A stretch of 64,000 nt of DNA from Macrocystis pyrifera (Eukaryota > Sar > Phaeophyceae > Laminariales > Laminariaceae), in the NCBI GenBank assembly GCA_031763025.1, contig JASSKH010000029.1, positions 1,488,001-1,552,000 on the forward strand, read 5' to 3'. Position 1 is the first letter of the stretch. Each line of letters opens with the position of its first letter. Under the pieces are notes generated by a model. That model searched no databases, was not told the DNA's origin, and was given only the letters and a program-made list of their open reading frames with translations. Positions 36,901 to 47,259 of this stretch are shown here, piece by piece. The position numbers were made by a program, and so were the translations under genes.

Positions 36901-39900
36901 GATCGAAAGCAGACCATATGGCTCGCAAACGGCAACGGGACCTTCGGTAGATAATCAGGGATATATCCGCCCCGACAAAATCATAGATCACCAAGTGGGG
37001 ATCAACGATCTATGTGAAACCGCGTGAGGCATAAAAAACGCCAAGACAGCTGCGGTGCAAAATTGGACGGTACCAGGGGTAGGTTAGGGCGTGTTTTTAG
37101 CCTGAACAAAACCCTTCGATATGCGTGCTACCACTGTGGTCGCAGATATGAGGATAGTGTATGCATGAATATGAAGATAAATCGGTCCTTGTTTTTCCAC
37201 CCATGGCGCTACAGATGATATATTCAGAGGCATGACTCGCCCTGTCTATACCCACGCGTACTAGGGTTTGCACTGGATGACGGCAGGTGTACGCCCGTGC
37301 CCAGTGCTCGTTTGTCGGTCACGGGCTGTCGAAAAAATATGCGAGTAGCGTTCCTCATAGCCGTTCAGAACTCCCGTGGAGTGCAAGAACAACTGGCAAT
37401 TCACCCAGCCCCAATCTGTACAGATCACATGCCCGATGTTTGTTGCCTTCGGGATAACATATACTGCTGCACTGTCCTAAAACAAAAAACTAAAAAAAAC
37501 GGGCTGGGGAAAATCATAACCAACTAAACAAACAGGCCTCCCGTGATTAAAAGGCGAGATGAGAGGACATAGCAACATACTCTCCCATGTACAAACCAAC
37601 CTCTTACCACACTCAGTCTAAGGTTGTTATTGTTGATCCGCTAATCAAGTACACGATAAACCGCTATCCGTAAATGACATGTATGCTCACCGCCTTGGCA
37701 GCACTGCTTCGGGTCGCACGGATCGGCATCGCACAGCGTGTTCTGGGCGTCGTCGATCGGGATAAGGCCGTTGGGGCAGCCGATGGCGTTGCAGAAGAGG
37801 TTGCAGCACTGGTCAGCCTCGCACGGGTCACCATCGCACTCCGTGTTCTGGGCGTCGTCGATCGGAACGGAGCCGTTGGGGCAGCCGATGGAGTTGCAGA
37901 AAAGCTTACCGCCACCGCCGTTGGGGTCGCCGTTGTTTCCACCGCCATTCACTGTAACAAACAAAACACGACAACAAACAACAATCAATGGAAAGCCAAA
38001 CAGTGTACAGAGGACGTGCGAAAGAGCGGTGTCGAATAAGTGATGGCAAAACACTTCACGACTCGGCAACAGAGAGGCCGACATATGCTGGAGGTCATCT
38101 AGCTCCATCACGTGCGGTTATGAGGAAGTTGTGCCGGAACTGTACAGTACATCTCCAACCGAGGAACCATGTGCTAGATCAAAAGCAGATCATACGGCTC
38201 GCAACCGGCAACGGGACCTTCGGTAGATACTAGATATCAGGGATATATCCGCCCCGACAAAATTATGGATCAAGTGGGGATCAACGATTTATGTGAAACC
38301 GCGGGAGGCATAAAAAACGCTAAGACAGCTGCGCTGCAAAATTGGGCGGTACAAGGGGTAGGTTAGGGCGTGTGTTTAGCCTGAACAAAACCCTTCGATA
38401 TGCGTGCTACCACTGTGGTCGCAGATATGAGGATAGTGTATACATGAATATGAAGACAAATCGGTCCTTGTCTTTCCACCCATGGTGCTACAGTTGATGT
38501 ATATGTAGAGGCTTGACTCGCCCTGCCTATACCCACACGTACTAGGTTTTGCACTGGATGACGTCAGGTGTACGCCGTGTCCGTTCGTCGGTCACGGGCT
38601 GTCGAAAGTTCGTGCGGGTATCTTTCCTCATAGCCGTTGAAAATTTCCGTCGAGTACCAAACCAACTGTCAACACACCTAGCCGCGATCAGTGCAGATCA
38701 TATGCCTGATGTTCGTTTCCTTCGGGGTCATATACTGCTGTGCTGTCCTTCAAAAACGAACAAAACAAAACAAAAAATTGGGACTAAGACCTATGCCAAT
38801 GGCAACTCGAAGTATCAATAAAAAGTTTGAATTCCAAAGATACCCGCCAAAAAAATTCAGAACACGCTTCCTATGGGCACGTTCAGAAAAAAAAAAAGTT
38901 CCCAACTTTTGGAAAAACCCGAAAAAAGCAAATCTGGGGCCGATGTTGGGCCAAGATCGGCCTGAGAAAAACTCAGGCCGATCTTTGGTTCGAAGCGGCG
39001 AGATTCCGAGTCCTCGACATACATCGATCGACAAAACCAACGATTGCGTCATGAATTCTGAAGGGAGTGCGCTCGTTAGGGGCTCCGACCCACCCTTGGG
39101 TCACCGTCTTCACACAATTGCCAGTGACGCGCGGCGGACGCTGGCCAGGCGTACGATAAAAAAACAAATAGCCGCTGGTGTGTACAAAACAGAAGACAAA
39201 ATTTCTCGATCCGTCTCGAATGGCAAAAAACAGGCTTTTTTTCAGGTTTCGGAGGATACCGCAGGACGCCGCCGGCAAGCTCTCGCCCCCTAGAGCATGT
39301 ATTCACATTCTATCTTCGATGCCGTCATCTATATTCGTTGGCCTTGCCCGACACCAAGCGGGTTGGCCTTGGGCTGAGTATACATCGAGATCGAGCATCT
39401 ATCGTCGCACGAGCTGATTTTTATCAGCGTGTTGACAATTTGCAACGAGAGAAAACAAATCGCGCCGCCTGCAGCCGTTGGAAAAAAAAAAAAGAAAAAA
39501 TCAAACATTTTTTCCCTTTTTGCCCACAGCGGCGGTACGAGGATATTTTCGGCTGTTTTTTCAAAGCAAAATATTTGAAAAAAAAACTTTCGGACTTCGC
39601 GTTTCCATTGGCATAGGTCTAATCACCAACCAACGAAGAAAAAGACCTCCCGTGATTAAAAGGCGAGATGAGAGGACATAGCAACATACTCTCCCATGTA
39701 CAAACCAACCTCTTAGCCAGATTTTTTTTGAGTGATTGAAAAAGGCAGGAAGTCGGATTCTCCTGCGGCAAAAAGCCACACCAGATCGGTGCGCCATGTG
39801 CCGTCTTATGGTGTTTTTGGTTTTATTTCATGGGAGAATAAAAAAAAAAGAACAGAACCGAGATCTTGAAGTTTCCTTGAACTCTTCGTACGTGTACCAC

Positions 39901-42900
39901 GACACGAACGAGTCGTTCACGCCGGGTTGGGCGATCAACCTTCACCACCAGCTCCTCGAAGGAAGGAACGGATGGTGGAACCTCCTGGGGAGCTGCGCAA
40001 GGGGTCGCTGGACCAGCAAGAAGCTCTCGCTCTCGCGTAGCATGAGCTGCTTGCGGCCGTCGTAGTCAGAAAAGAAGAACGTTAGATTGTTTTGATACTG
40101 CTGTAGTCTCGTCCTATTCGTCTCCAAAGTTGTTTTGCCAATAGCAGCTGCAGTTGGGCGGCCGCAAGGGACGCGATGGTGGCCGAGGTATTGATGCCCT
40201 CTCTCTCCGTAGTGGCCGATGCACAAGTGCTGGAGCCCAGCTGTGTACAAGAGTAACCAAGAATGTAGCGTCGTGACCCATCATGAGCCCTGTCTGTAAC
40301 CTATACAAAATTGTACAATGCCTCCGAGGTCTTGTGCAAAAGCAAATTTTATCACTTTCACAGAGTTGATCAGAAAAGGCTGTCAAAACACCACTTCCTG
40401 GAATTTCATGAGTAATAAAATCTCGGAGGAACATTTTTTCCACCAAACACGCCCCATAAGACGTGATTTCGATAAAATCTGATCAGAAACGGGACCAGAT
40501 ACCCCGAAGCCTCCGTAAACAGCCATATAATCACCTAAAAAAAAATTGCATAAGATCTGGCCAATCAACACTCAGGATCCCCAATCAAATACGCGATAAA
40601 CCGCTATCCGTAAATGACATGTATGCTCACCGCCTTGGCAGCACTGCTTCGGGTCGCACGGGTCGGCATCACACAGCGTGTTCTGGGCGTTGTCGATCGG
40701 GATGAGGCCGTTGGGGCAGCCGATGGCGTTGCAGAAGAGGTTGCAGCACTGGTCAGCCTCGCACGGGTCACTATCGCACTCCGTGTTCTGGGCGTCGTCG
40801 ATCGGAACGGAGCCGTTGGGGCAGCCGATGAAGTTGCAGAAAAGCTTACCGCCACCGCCGTTGGGGTCGCCGTTGTTTCCACCGCCATTCACTGTAACAA
40901 GCAAAACACGACAACAAACAACAATGGAAACCCCAATAGTGTGCAGAGAACGTGCTAAAGAGCGGTGTGGAATATGTGATGGCAAAACACTTCACGACTC
41001 GGCAACAGAGAGGCCGACACCTACTGGAGGTCATCTAGCTCCATCACGTGCGGTTATGAGGAAGTTGTGCCGGACCTGTGCAGTACATCTCCAACCGAGG
41101 ACCTATGTGCTAGATCAAAAGCAGATCACACGGCTCGCAACCGGCAACGGGACCTACGGTAGATACTAGATATCAGGCCCCGACAAAAGCATAGATCATC
41201 AAGTGGGGATCAACGATCTATGTGAAACTGCGTGGGGCAGAAAAAGCGCCAAGACAGCTGCGCTGCAAAATTGGGCGGTACCAGGGGTAGGTTAGGGCGT
41301 GTTTTTAGCCTGAACAAAGCCCTTCGATATGCGTGCTACCACTGTGGTCGCAGATATGAGGATAGTGTATACATGAATATGAAGACAAATCGGTCCTTGT
41401 TTTTCCACCCATGGTGCTACAGTTAAGTATTTTAGACGCATGACTCGCCCTGCCTATACCCACACGTACTAGGTTTTTCACTGGATGACGTCAGGTGTAC
41501 GCCGTGTCCGTTCGTCGGTCACGGGCTGTCCAAAATTCGTGCGGGTATCTTTCCTCATAGCCGTTGAAAATTTCCGTCGAGTACCAAACCAACTGTCAAC
41601 ACACCTAGCCGTGATCAATGCAGATCGTATGCCTGATGTTCGTTTCCTTCGGGGTCATATACTGCTGTACTGTCCTTCAAAAACGAACAAAACAAAAAAA
41701 AACAACTTGGGAAATATCACCAACCAACGAAATAAAAGGCCTCCCGTGATTAAAAGGCGAGATGAGAGGACATAGCAACATACTCTCCCATGTACAAACC
41801 AACCTCTTATCAAACTTTAGGTTATTAATGTTCATCCGCCAAGCAAGTACGCGATAAACCACTATCCGTCAATGACATGTATGCTCACCGCCTTGGCAGC
41901 ACTGCTTCGGGTCGCACGGGTCGGCATCACACAGCGTGTTCTGGGCGTCGTCGATCGGGATGAGGCCGTTGGGGCAGCCGATGGCGTTGCAGAAGAGGTT
42001 GCAGCACTGGTCAGCCTCGCACGGGTCACTATCGCACTCCGTGTTCTGGGCGTCGTCGATCGGAACGGAGCCGTTGGGGCAGCCGATGGAGTTGCAGAAA
42101 AGCTTACCGCCACCGCCGTTGGGGTCGCCGTTGTTTCCACCGCCATTCACTGTAACAAACAAAACACGACAACAAACAACAATGGAAACCCAAACAGTGT
42201 ACAGAGGACGTGCTAAAGAGCGGTGTGGAATAAGTGGTGGCAAAACACTTCACGACTCGGCAATAGACACGCCGACATCTATTGGAGGTCGTTTAGCTCC
42301 ATCACGTGCGGTTATGAGGAGGTTGTGCCGGAACTGTACAGTACATCTCCAACCGAGAAACTACGACCAAGATCAAGCAGATCATACGGCTCGCACATGG
42401 CAACATGAGCTAGGTTCATACGAGTGATCCTGCTGTACATTTTAGCATTGTAGAAGGCGTACAACAGACTGCAAGACCTGCTTCAACCTTAATGAACAAA
42501 TTAGACTGGATGACGTCAGCCGTTGGCCCGCGACCGGTGCTTGTTTATCGCTCACGGGCCGTCAGTTATATAGGCATCTTGCCTCCTAGCTGTTGAGAAT
42601 TCTCCGTTGAGCGCCGAGCAAGTGTCAACACACGTAGTTACCATCACCGCAGCGCGCAGCGTACTGTTTGCTGCACTCGGCATCATATCCTGCTGTGCTG
42701 CGAAACCCATCAACCAACTACTGTAGGTAAGCAGGTCTCCCATGATCGTATTTTTCATGCCAAGATGGGAAATAAAAAAAAACACACCACGTGAGGCAGC
42801 TCTTGACTCCCAACCTTTGTTCGTTACTGACTGTATTGTTGATATGCCATGTAAGTTGCACGACAGTATGTATGTATTCTCACCGCCTTGGCAGCACTGC

Positions 42901-45197
42901 TTCGGGTCGCACGGGTCGGCATCACACAGCGTGTTCTGGGCGTCGTCGATCGGAATGAGGCCGTTGGGGCAGCCAATGGAGTTGCAAAACAGGTTGCAGC
43001 ACTGGTCCACCTCGCACGGGTCGTCATCACACACCGTGTTCTGGGCGTCGTCGATCGGAGTAAAGCCGTTTGGGCAGGCGATGGAGTTGCAGAACAGCTG
43101 GCCACCACCGCCATTGTTCCGACCGCCCTTGTCGCCGCCGTCACCGCCCTGGTCGCCGCCCTTGTCGCCACCCTTTGATCCTGCGCGAATTGTTGGGGGC
43201 ACCACCACGCGTCATGGTAGTAGTATTATAAATAGTAGTTTGATAAGTTCGGGGTTTGGGTCAGAGTTAGTTTTATAAGTTGGGCCGTTTTGTTTTGACT
43301 TCCACCGGCTCGGCAAGATCGTACAAAGATGTGTCTGCACGAAATGGGGGCAACCGCCGGTTGTAGCTAGTAGTATCAGTAGTATTTTCAATGGCAGTCT
43401 TGCGTCGGGGTTAGTACTATATGTGCTCCTACTCCTACTCCTACCACTACTACCTCCACCTCCACCTACCACCTCCACCTACGACTACGACTACGACTAC
43501 GACGACTACGACTACGACTACGACTACTACTACTGCTGCTGCTTCAGCTCCTACTACTGAATCATCCTCTGACGATCACTATCGCGCTAGCAGCACTGCC
43601 CCGCGTCGTGTGTACTGCTGCTGCTGCTATTGCTAGTGTCAACACTGCACTGCTGCCACCACTTGCACCCATCACTTGTCTACTGCCAGTCACGCACCAT
43701 CTTCGCAGCACTGGTCCGCGTGGCACACTTGATCGTAGCATTCGATTTGACCGGCGTCGTTGACGAGGTTGTATTTGTCAGGGCACTCGAAGGAGGAGCA
43801 GAACAAGGCGCAGCACTGCCTCTCGTCGCACTTGTTGCCATCGCACGCCACCATCGACGCGTCCGGGATCACGATTAGGCCGTCCGAGCAGCCGCCGAAG
43901 GAACTGCAGTACACCACCTGGAGAACATTGAGGGAGAGAGAAAGGGGGGAAGGGGGGGCGGGAGGAAGGGAAGAAGAGAGGGCGGGGCGGGTGGGTATGT
44001 AAAGATGGTGACAATGTTGCTTTTAACAGGAACAAGCAATGTATGGACGGATGACGAGCGAGTGCGGTGAAGTGAACTCGCGCGTTCAACACTTTATTTC
44101 GGTTATAAATTGTATGTTTCAGTAGTATTAATAGTAGCAATGTATGGACGGATGAAGAGCGAGTGTCGTGCCGTGAACTCGCGCGTTCACTTTATTTTGG
44201 TTATGGTGGTATTTATCAGTAGCAGTAGTAGCAGTAGTAGCAGTAGTAGCAGTAGCAGCAGTAGTAGCAGTAGCAGCAGTAGTAGTAGCAGCTGTAGTAG
44301 CAGCAGTAGCAGCAGTAGCAGTAGTAGTATTAGTAGTAGTAGTAGTAGTAGTAGTAGCAGTAGTAGTAGTATTAATAGTAGTAGTAGGTCGACGGCCACG
44401 GCGACGGCAGCATCGAAGCCCCCTATCGAGTTTGCGGAGCAGGGGCTGCGCTGCGAAGATGGTGCTTGACCCGCAGAAAGCAGCAGTAGCAATCGTCATG
44501 GTTGTAGCAGAAGCCACACGTTGGTTCGTGTGCGCGTTTAGGTACCTTTCTGTCATCTTCGGCCGCGGTGCGCCTCCCCCGGAGCCCGTGGTCCTTGCTC
44601 CCGCTGGCCCCTGCGAGAACAAATCAACCAAGAACGGGGACCGGGGAATTTCAATGGTGGCCCTCAACGAGAGAAAAACAGTTATCACGACAAGGTCTTA
44701 GAACAACCGATCCCCATCATCATCGGGTCGATTTTGTCTCCCCTTCTCCCTCTTGCAAAAAAAAAGGTGGGGCACAATATATTGAAGTATAATACTAATT
44801 CGAGCCTAACCTACACAAGAGGGCAATATTAAACAACACAATTTGATCAAACGTATGTATACAAGCAGAAAGAGCCATGAGCAGGACGACACCAGGCAAT
44901 AAACGAACGAGGTTATGGCTGCTGGTGCTGCTGCTGGGCAGCGAGAGCGCCCTCCCCGCAAACGAACGAGCGTCGAGAGGCCAAAGAGGCAAAGGTATGC
45001 ATGTATATGTATGTACTTCGGATGCATGCATGTATTTATGTACGTATTATGCATGTATAGCTCAATATGGCCTCATGTAGGATATGCACACAAAATCTGA
45101 GACTGCAGTAAACACGGAGATCGTGTGTATGTGCGGGCTTACCAGCTGCGGCTTGGAGAGCGGCCAATGCCACGGCGATCGTCACGACACGAGGCAT
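27848..45197 (-). CDS. Secreted multi-module cysteine-rich protein (28 six-Cys modules), 17-exon model
   Basis: Exons 5' to 3' on the minus strand: 45197-45143, 44610-44546, 43917-43698, 43180-42884, 42149-41889, 40891-40631, 37951-37691, 36679-36419, 35414-35154, 34158-33898, 32413-32138, 31614-31375, 30850-30611, 30087-29848, 29323-29084, 28560-28321 and tentatively 27945-27848. All phases agree and the total is 3,777 nt, about 1,258 residues. Exon 1 is a signal peptide. Exons 3-16 each encode two modules C-x4/5-C-x13/14-C-x4/5-C-x4-CC. The repeated exons are phase 1 at both ends. The even cysteines and signal peptide suggest a disulfide-rich extracellular or cell-wall protein; function is unknown. 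The modules resemble CxxxxCC-type repeats of protist surface proteins only by general pattern. The first exons and tandem exons are well supported; the last exon is a guess. Confidence 0.75.
28127..32640 (-). repeat. Tandem array of 763/764-bp units carrying the 240-bp exon (exons 11-16)
   Basis: Six exon-bearing units; equivalent points fall at 28,209, 28,972, 29,736, 30,499, 31,263 and 32,026, alternating 763 and 764 bp. Each unit holds one exon (first module starts YCDSFDC, second LTCANVLC) and about 523 bp of intron. Units are nearly identical. The first unit in transcription order (exon 11, 32,138-32,413) has a longer Gly/Asp linker, its own acceptor and the variant LTCANVSC. The left homology edge is near 28,127. 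All donors are G|GTGAG and all internal acceptors CCGTAG|AC. Confidence 0.95.
32138..32413 (-). CDS. Exon 11 of the cysteine-rich gene
   Basis: 276 bp, phase 1 to phase 1. The acceptor cgcacag|tt follows a pyrimidine-poor stretch. It encodes a linker of about 20 Gly/Asp/Ser residues and then two six-Cys modules. Its linker and acceptor differ from exons 12-16, so it is probably the founder of the 763/764-bp array. Confidence 0.8.
32414..33897 (-). other. Intron between exons 10 and 11, with unassigned coding-like plus-strand pieces
   Basis: Between 33,113 and 33,803 the plus strand has open segments in changing frames, including 33,507-33,803 (98 codons, Lys/Phe-rich, with FHLVVAASSTGTKINYIVYK). 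Composition is more AT-rich than the array. No domain was recognised. A nested insertion or captured fragment is possible, or chance. Confidence 0.35.
38788..39619. mobile_element. 832-bp non-autonomous DNA transposon with TAA target duplication
   Basis: Terminal inverted repeats match at 24 of 26 bases, starting gacctatgccaatgg at both ends. They are flanked by TAA at 38,785-38,787 and 39,620-39,622. Sister introns show the empty site (gggactaatcacc, at 34,988-35,000), so insertion boundaries are exact. A 3-bp TWA duplication fits PIF/Harbinger elements. No transposase domain is visible. The interior holds a perfect 14-bp stem with an AAAAA loop at 38,953-38,985 and several A/T-rich tracts. 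Confidence 0.88.
39716..40561. mobile_element. 846-bp insertion with short terminal inverted repeats
   Basis: Absent from sister introns, which read cctcttatcacactcagg at this point. The ends are gccagat and atctggc, a 7-bp inverted repeat next to T/A runs. The flanking bases (tta and caa) do not form a perfect duplication, so the class is uncertain. The interior at about 39,880-40,070 is GC-richer and open in several frames, perhaps a captured gene fragment, but no domain was recognised. Confidence 0.65.
42884..43180 (-). CDS. Exon 4 of the cysteine-rich gene
   Basis: 297 bp, phase 1 to phase 1; acceptor cgcgcag|ga, donor g|gtgaga. It encodes a Gly/Asp/Lys linker built of GGDKGGD-type repeats, then modules starting LFCNSIACPNG and LFCNSIGCPNG. 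It is similar to exons 5-10 but clearly diverged, and its 3' intron keeps traces of the array intron. Confidence 0.85.
43420..43560 (+). repeat. Triplet tract (CTA/CCA/CGA-type)
   Basis: Interrupted ACT/ACC/ACG triplets lie within the intron between exons 3 and 4. They generate Thr-, Tyr- or Ser-rich open frames of no significance. Confidence 0.8.
43698..43917 (-). CDS. Exon 3 of the cysteine-rich gene
   Basis: 220 bp, phase 0 to phase 1; acceptor ttctccag|gtg, donor g|gtgcgt. It encodes VVYCSSFGGC... and LFCSSFECPDKYN..., two complete six-Cys modules without a Gly-rich linker. It is the most diverged module pair in the gene and directly follows the secretory N-terminus. Confidence 0.8.
44209..44390 (+). 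repeat. AGT/AGC triplet tract in intron 2
   Basis: About 180 bp of nearly pure AGT and AGC triplets. It gives poly-Ser on plus and Thr/Ala- or Leu-rich frames on minus, none of which is part of the spliced model. A ~60-bp duplication just to its left (gcaatgtatggacggatga at about 44,035 and 44,138) flanks it. Confidence 0.85.
44546..44610 (-). CDS. Exon 2 of the cysteine-rich gene
   Basis: 65 bp, phase 1 to phase 0; acceptor tctcgcag|gg, donor aaag|gtacct. It encodes a hydrophilic linker ASGSKDHGLRGRRTAAEDD then RK. It contains a basic GRR site that could be a propeptide cleavage site (inference). It is the only exon found that links the phase of exon 1 to that of exon 3. Confidence 0.6.
45143..45197 (-). 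CDS. Exon 1 of the cysteine-rich gene (signal peptide)
   Basis: It encodes MPRVVTIAVALAALQAAA and the first base of a Gly codon, then the donor g|gtaagc. A short basic start, a hydrophobic core and a small-residue end are a classic secretory signal. Phase 1 fits the downstream exons. The upstream in-frame ATG at 45,260 would add a Tyr/Phe/Ser-rich stretch; the inner ATG gives a cleaner signal. Confidence 0.7.
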
Positions 45198-46090
45198 CTT
45201 GCCCACCTCCGAGTGCTTCAGTACGTAGTACTCTAGGTACAAGAAAGAGCTGAAGATCACGTGTCAAAAAAGACTTTTTAAAAAATAAACGGGCGGATCG
45301 ACAAGCGTGGGAGGTCAAAATTCAATGCATGGTTCGAACGGTGTGCGGGTTGGCGGTGCAAATGGAAGACATTCATGTGTGCGGGCATATGATGGGTTCT
45401 GAGGAGCATGCCAAAAAAAAGGGGGGGGGGGGGGGGGAGAAAACGAGCGTTTTAAAAAAAGACGAGGCGGATAAGGGGGGTGGATTGTAACTTACTATTA
45501 ATATATCTACCTGGTATATACAGTAAACACACACGACACTATGATCGCAACTTTTCACGCGTGGGACAGATGACGATGATTCATCTAGAATATAACCTGC
45601 CCTTCCGAAGTGCTGCGTAGGACCTGTATGCGTAGTATACATGCGTATGCAGGCCAGCAAATATGTTGTCCGACTGTAGATCATGCAGAATGTATGACTC
45701 CCACCAGGCAACGCGAACGAGCTTATATCGTACACACAGCTCAGGGATATCTCTACCCTAAATAATCTAGATCTAGATCATCAGTCATCTTATCAGAATG
45801 GGAATCGATCATCCGTTCGACGTTGTGCAACGTTCCAGCCGCCCCTCACGGCAGCAAGTACAGTAGTGGCTGCACCAGTGGCGAAGGAACAGACGTCTGC
45901 TCATAGTCGAAGGGTGCGAGAGGACCATCAGGCCCACCTGTACAAAAGAAAAAAAAAAGACACCGATTAACTGCTGTACGTATTTTTCACCTACACAGAC
46001 TATAGTAGTAAATTCCTCAGCACAAGCTATATACCCTTGCAGTCGCATGGTATAGGATTATGATACGTATACTGCAACGCAAGACGTGTT
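45198..46090. other. Upstream region of the cysteine-rich gene, unassigned
   Basis: No TATA box or initiator could be supported. A G-tract lies at 45,420-45,438. The open frames have no recognised domain. Confidence 0.4.
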
Positions 46091-46586
46091 TATTGCGGAA
46101 GAACATAGTAAATAGGACCCACGGTACACACGAAAAACCTTCATGTACCCCGTATTTTTTCTATTATTTTAATAGCAATATTTATTTGGTATTTCGAGTA
46201 CAAGTGCTACGGCAACTGACATCGCTCAGGAGAAGAAAAAAAAAACTCCATCCGACGGAAAAAGGGGAAATGGTAACCACAACAACAATAACCAGGGGTA
46301 AGGGAAACGACAGCAAGAGGCATCGTCGTTGTTTTTTTTTTATAGTTTTTTTTACCTGTTGAGGAGTTGGTGTGTTATCGTTGAGTTGTTAGCTTGCTGT
46401 TTCTCGTGTCCACGTGTACCAGGCCACAGCGGTATACTCCGTATTATATGCTATCACTAAATAGTACCTGGTATTCAGCTTAATGGAGATGACCAAAAAA
46501 AAAAAAACGTAGGAGATATAGAAGAAGAAGCGGTAATAGGTTTTTAAGTATGCCGTAGGTCCTATTAACTGTGGACCCCCGTAATA
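46091..46586. mobile_element. Longer relative of the 109-bp hairpin MITE family
   Basis: The left end (tattgcggaagaacatag then taaataggacc) and the right end (ggtcctattaactgtgg then acccccgtaata) are inverted copies of the MITE ends seen at 5,619, 47,137 and 56,561; about 50 bp at each end match. The 400-bp interior is AT-rich and noncoding. Two half copies side by side are an alternative. Confidence 0.55.
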
Positions 46587-47136
46587 GGCATAATCAAGCA
46601 AGGGAAAACGCGCGATGCGCTGCTCGAACTGTGCTGCGCGTTCACAGCACAACAAGCGCCCAACAGCGAGCAGCTGCTAGCAGCTGCATTATGGGGGGGG
46701 GGGGGGGGGGGTGGGGTTACCCACACTAACATCAAGTGATACGCTGATCAGGGGTGGTAATACCCATTTATCTACCCCACGAATGCCTTGCAACTTCTTT
46801 AGGAATCCGATAGGGCATATAATATATTTCAGCCGTTAGAGGGCCGAATTCTTTACCTCACAGACTAGCTCGATGCATAGAAACCCGCAGATGGGCTTAG
46901 TTGTGCACGTCCAAACGGGCGGTGCATGATAATGTGGGTCTGTGCTAAAGACAAAATATCAATTTACCGTTATTATTTTCGGCCCACCGAGCCGGGAGGC
47001 GGGGGGCGGGGGAATGGCTAGTTTTATTTTTTCAGGTATTCATCTGGTCGTGATCACGCAAGAGCTTGCAAAAGTTGAGTATCGACCGACCAGGAGAACT
47101 CACATAGGCAGCTGATAGACTTGCTTTTAAAAACTA
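46587..47136. other. Unassigned DNA with a G-tract
   Basis: A run of 19 G lies at 46,693-46,711. No gene or transposon end was recognised. Confidence 0.4.
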
Positions 47137-47259
47137 GTTATTGTTACTACGGTGGGCCATACAAAGTAAATCGGGGACCTACGATACACACAAAAACCTA
47201 TATATTTACCTATTTTTACCGACAATATGGTCCTATTTAGTATGGTTCCCCGTAATAAC
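47137..47259. mobile_element. Hairpin MITE, TATTAC...GTAATA family, copy 3 (123 bp)
   Basis: The inverted ends start gttatt and finish gtaataac. The shared internal block aaaacctatatatttaccta and the ggtcctatttagtatgg right arm match the family. Confidence 0.65.

Larger units (their letters stand above)
33865..42405 (-). repeat. Tandem array of ~1.26-kb units carrying the 261-bp exon (exons 5-10)
   Basis: Exon ends fall at 33,898, 35,154, 36,419, 37,691, 40,631 and 41,889, giving spacings of 1,256, 1,265, 1,272, 2,940 and 1,258 bp. The long interval contains two insertions. Each exon encodes VNGGG... linker, then modules starting LFCNSIGCPNG and LFCNAIGCPNG. Splice sites are constant: acceptor gttacag|tg (gctacag in exon 8) and donor g|gtgagc. 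Introns share long blocks, for example ctggatgacgtcaggtgtac and tatgaggatagtgtatac. The divergent intron next to exon 4 shares the gatgacgtcag block, placing exon 4 as an old relative. Confidence 0.93.

Noticed and set aside
28234-42146. Conserved open frames on the plus strand and in a second minus frame across every cysteine-rich exon
   Set aside because: They repeat only because the units are near-identical. The cysteine-module frame is the one with matching splice sites, linkers and conserved cysteines.
28127-42405. Regular repeat-and-spacer arrays that could suggest CRISPR
   Set aside because: Units are 0.76-1.27 kb, each carries a spliced coding exon, and the spacers are themselves repeated introns.
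44110-44688. Poly-Ser, poly-Leu and Thr/Ala-rich open frames around 44.2-44.4 kb
   Set aside because: Products of the AGT/AGC triplet tract inside an intron.
45325-45350. B-box-like ggttcgaac, also near 63,246
   Set aside because: No A box or acceptor-stem pairing at the right distance.
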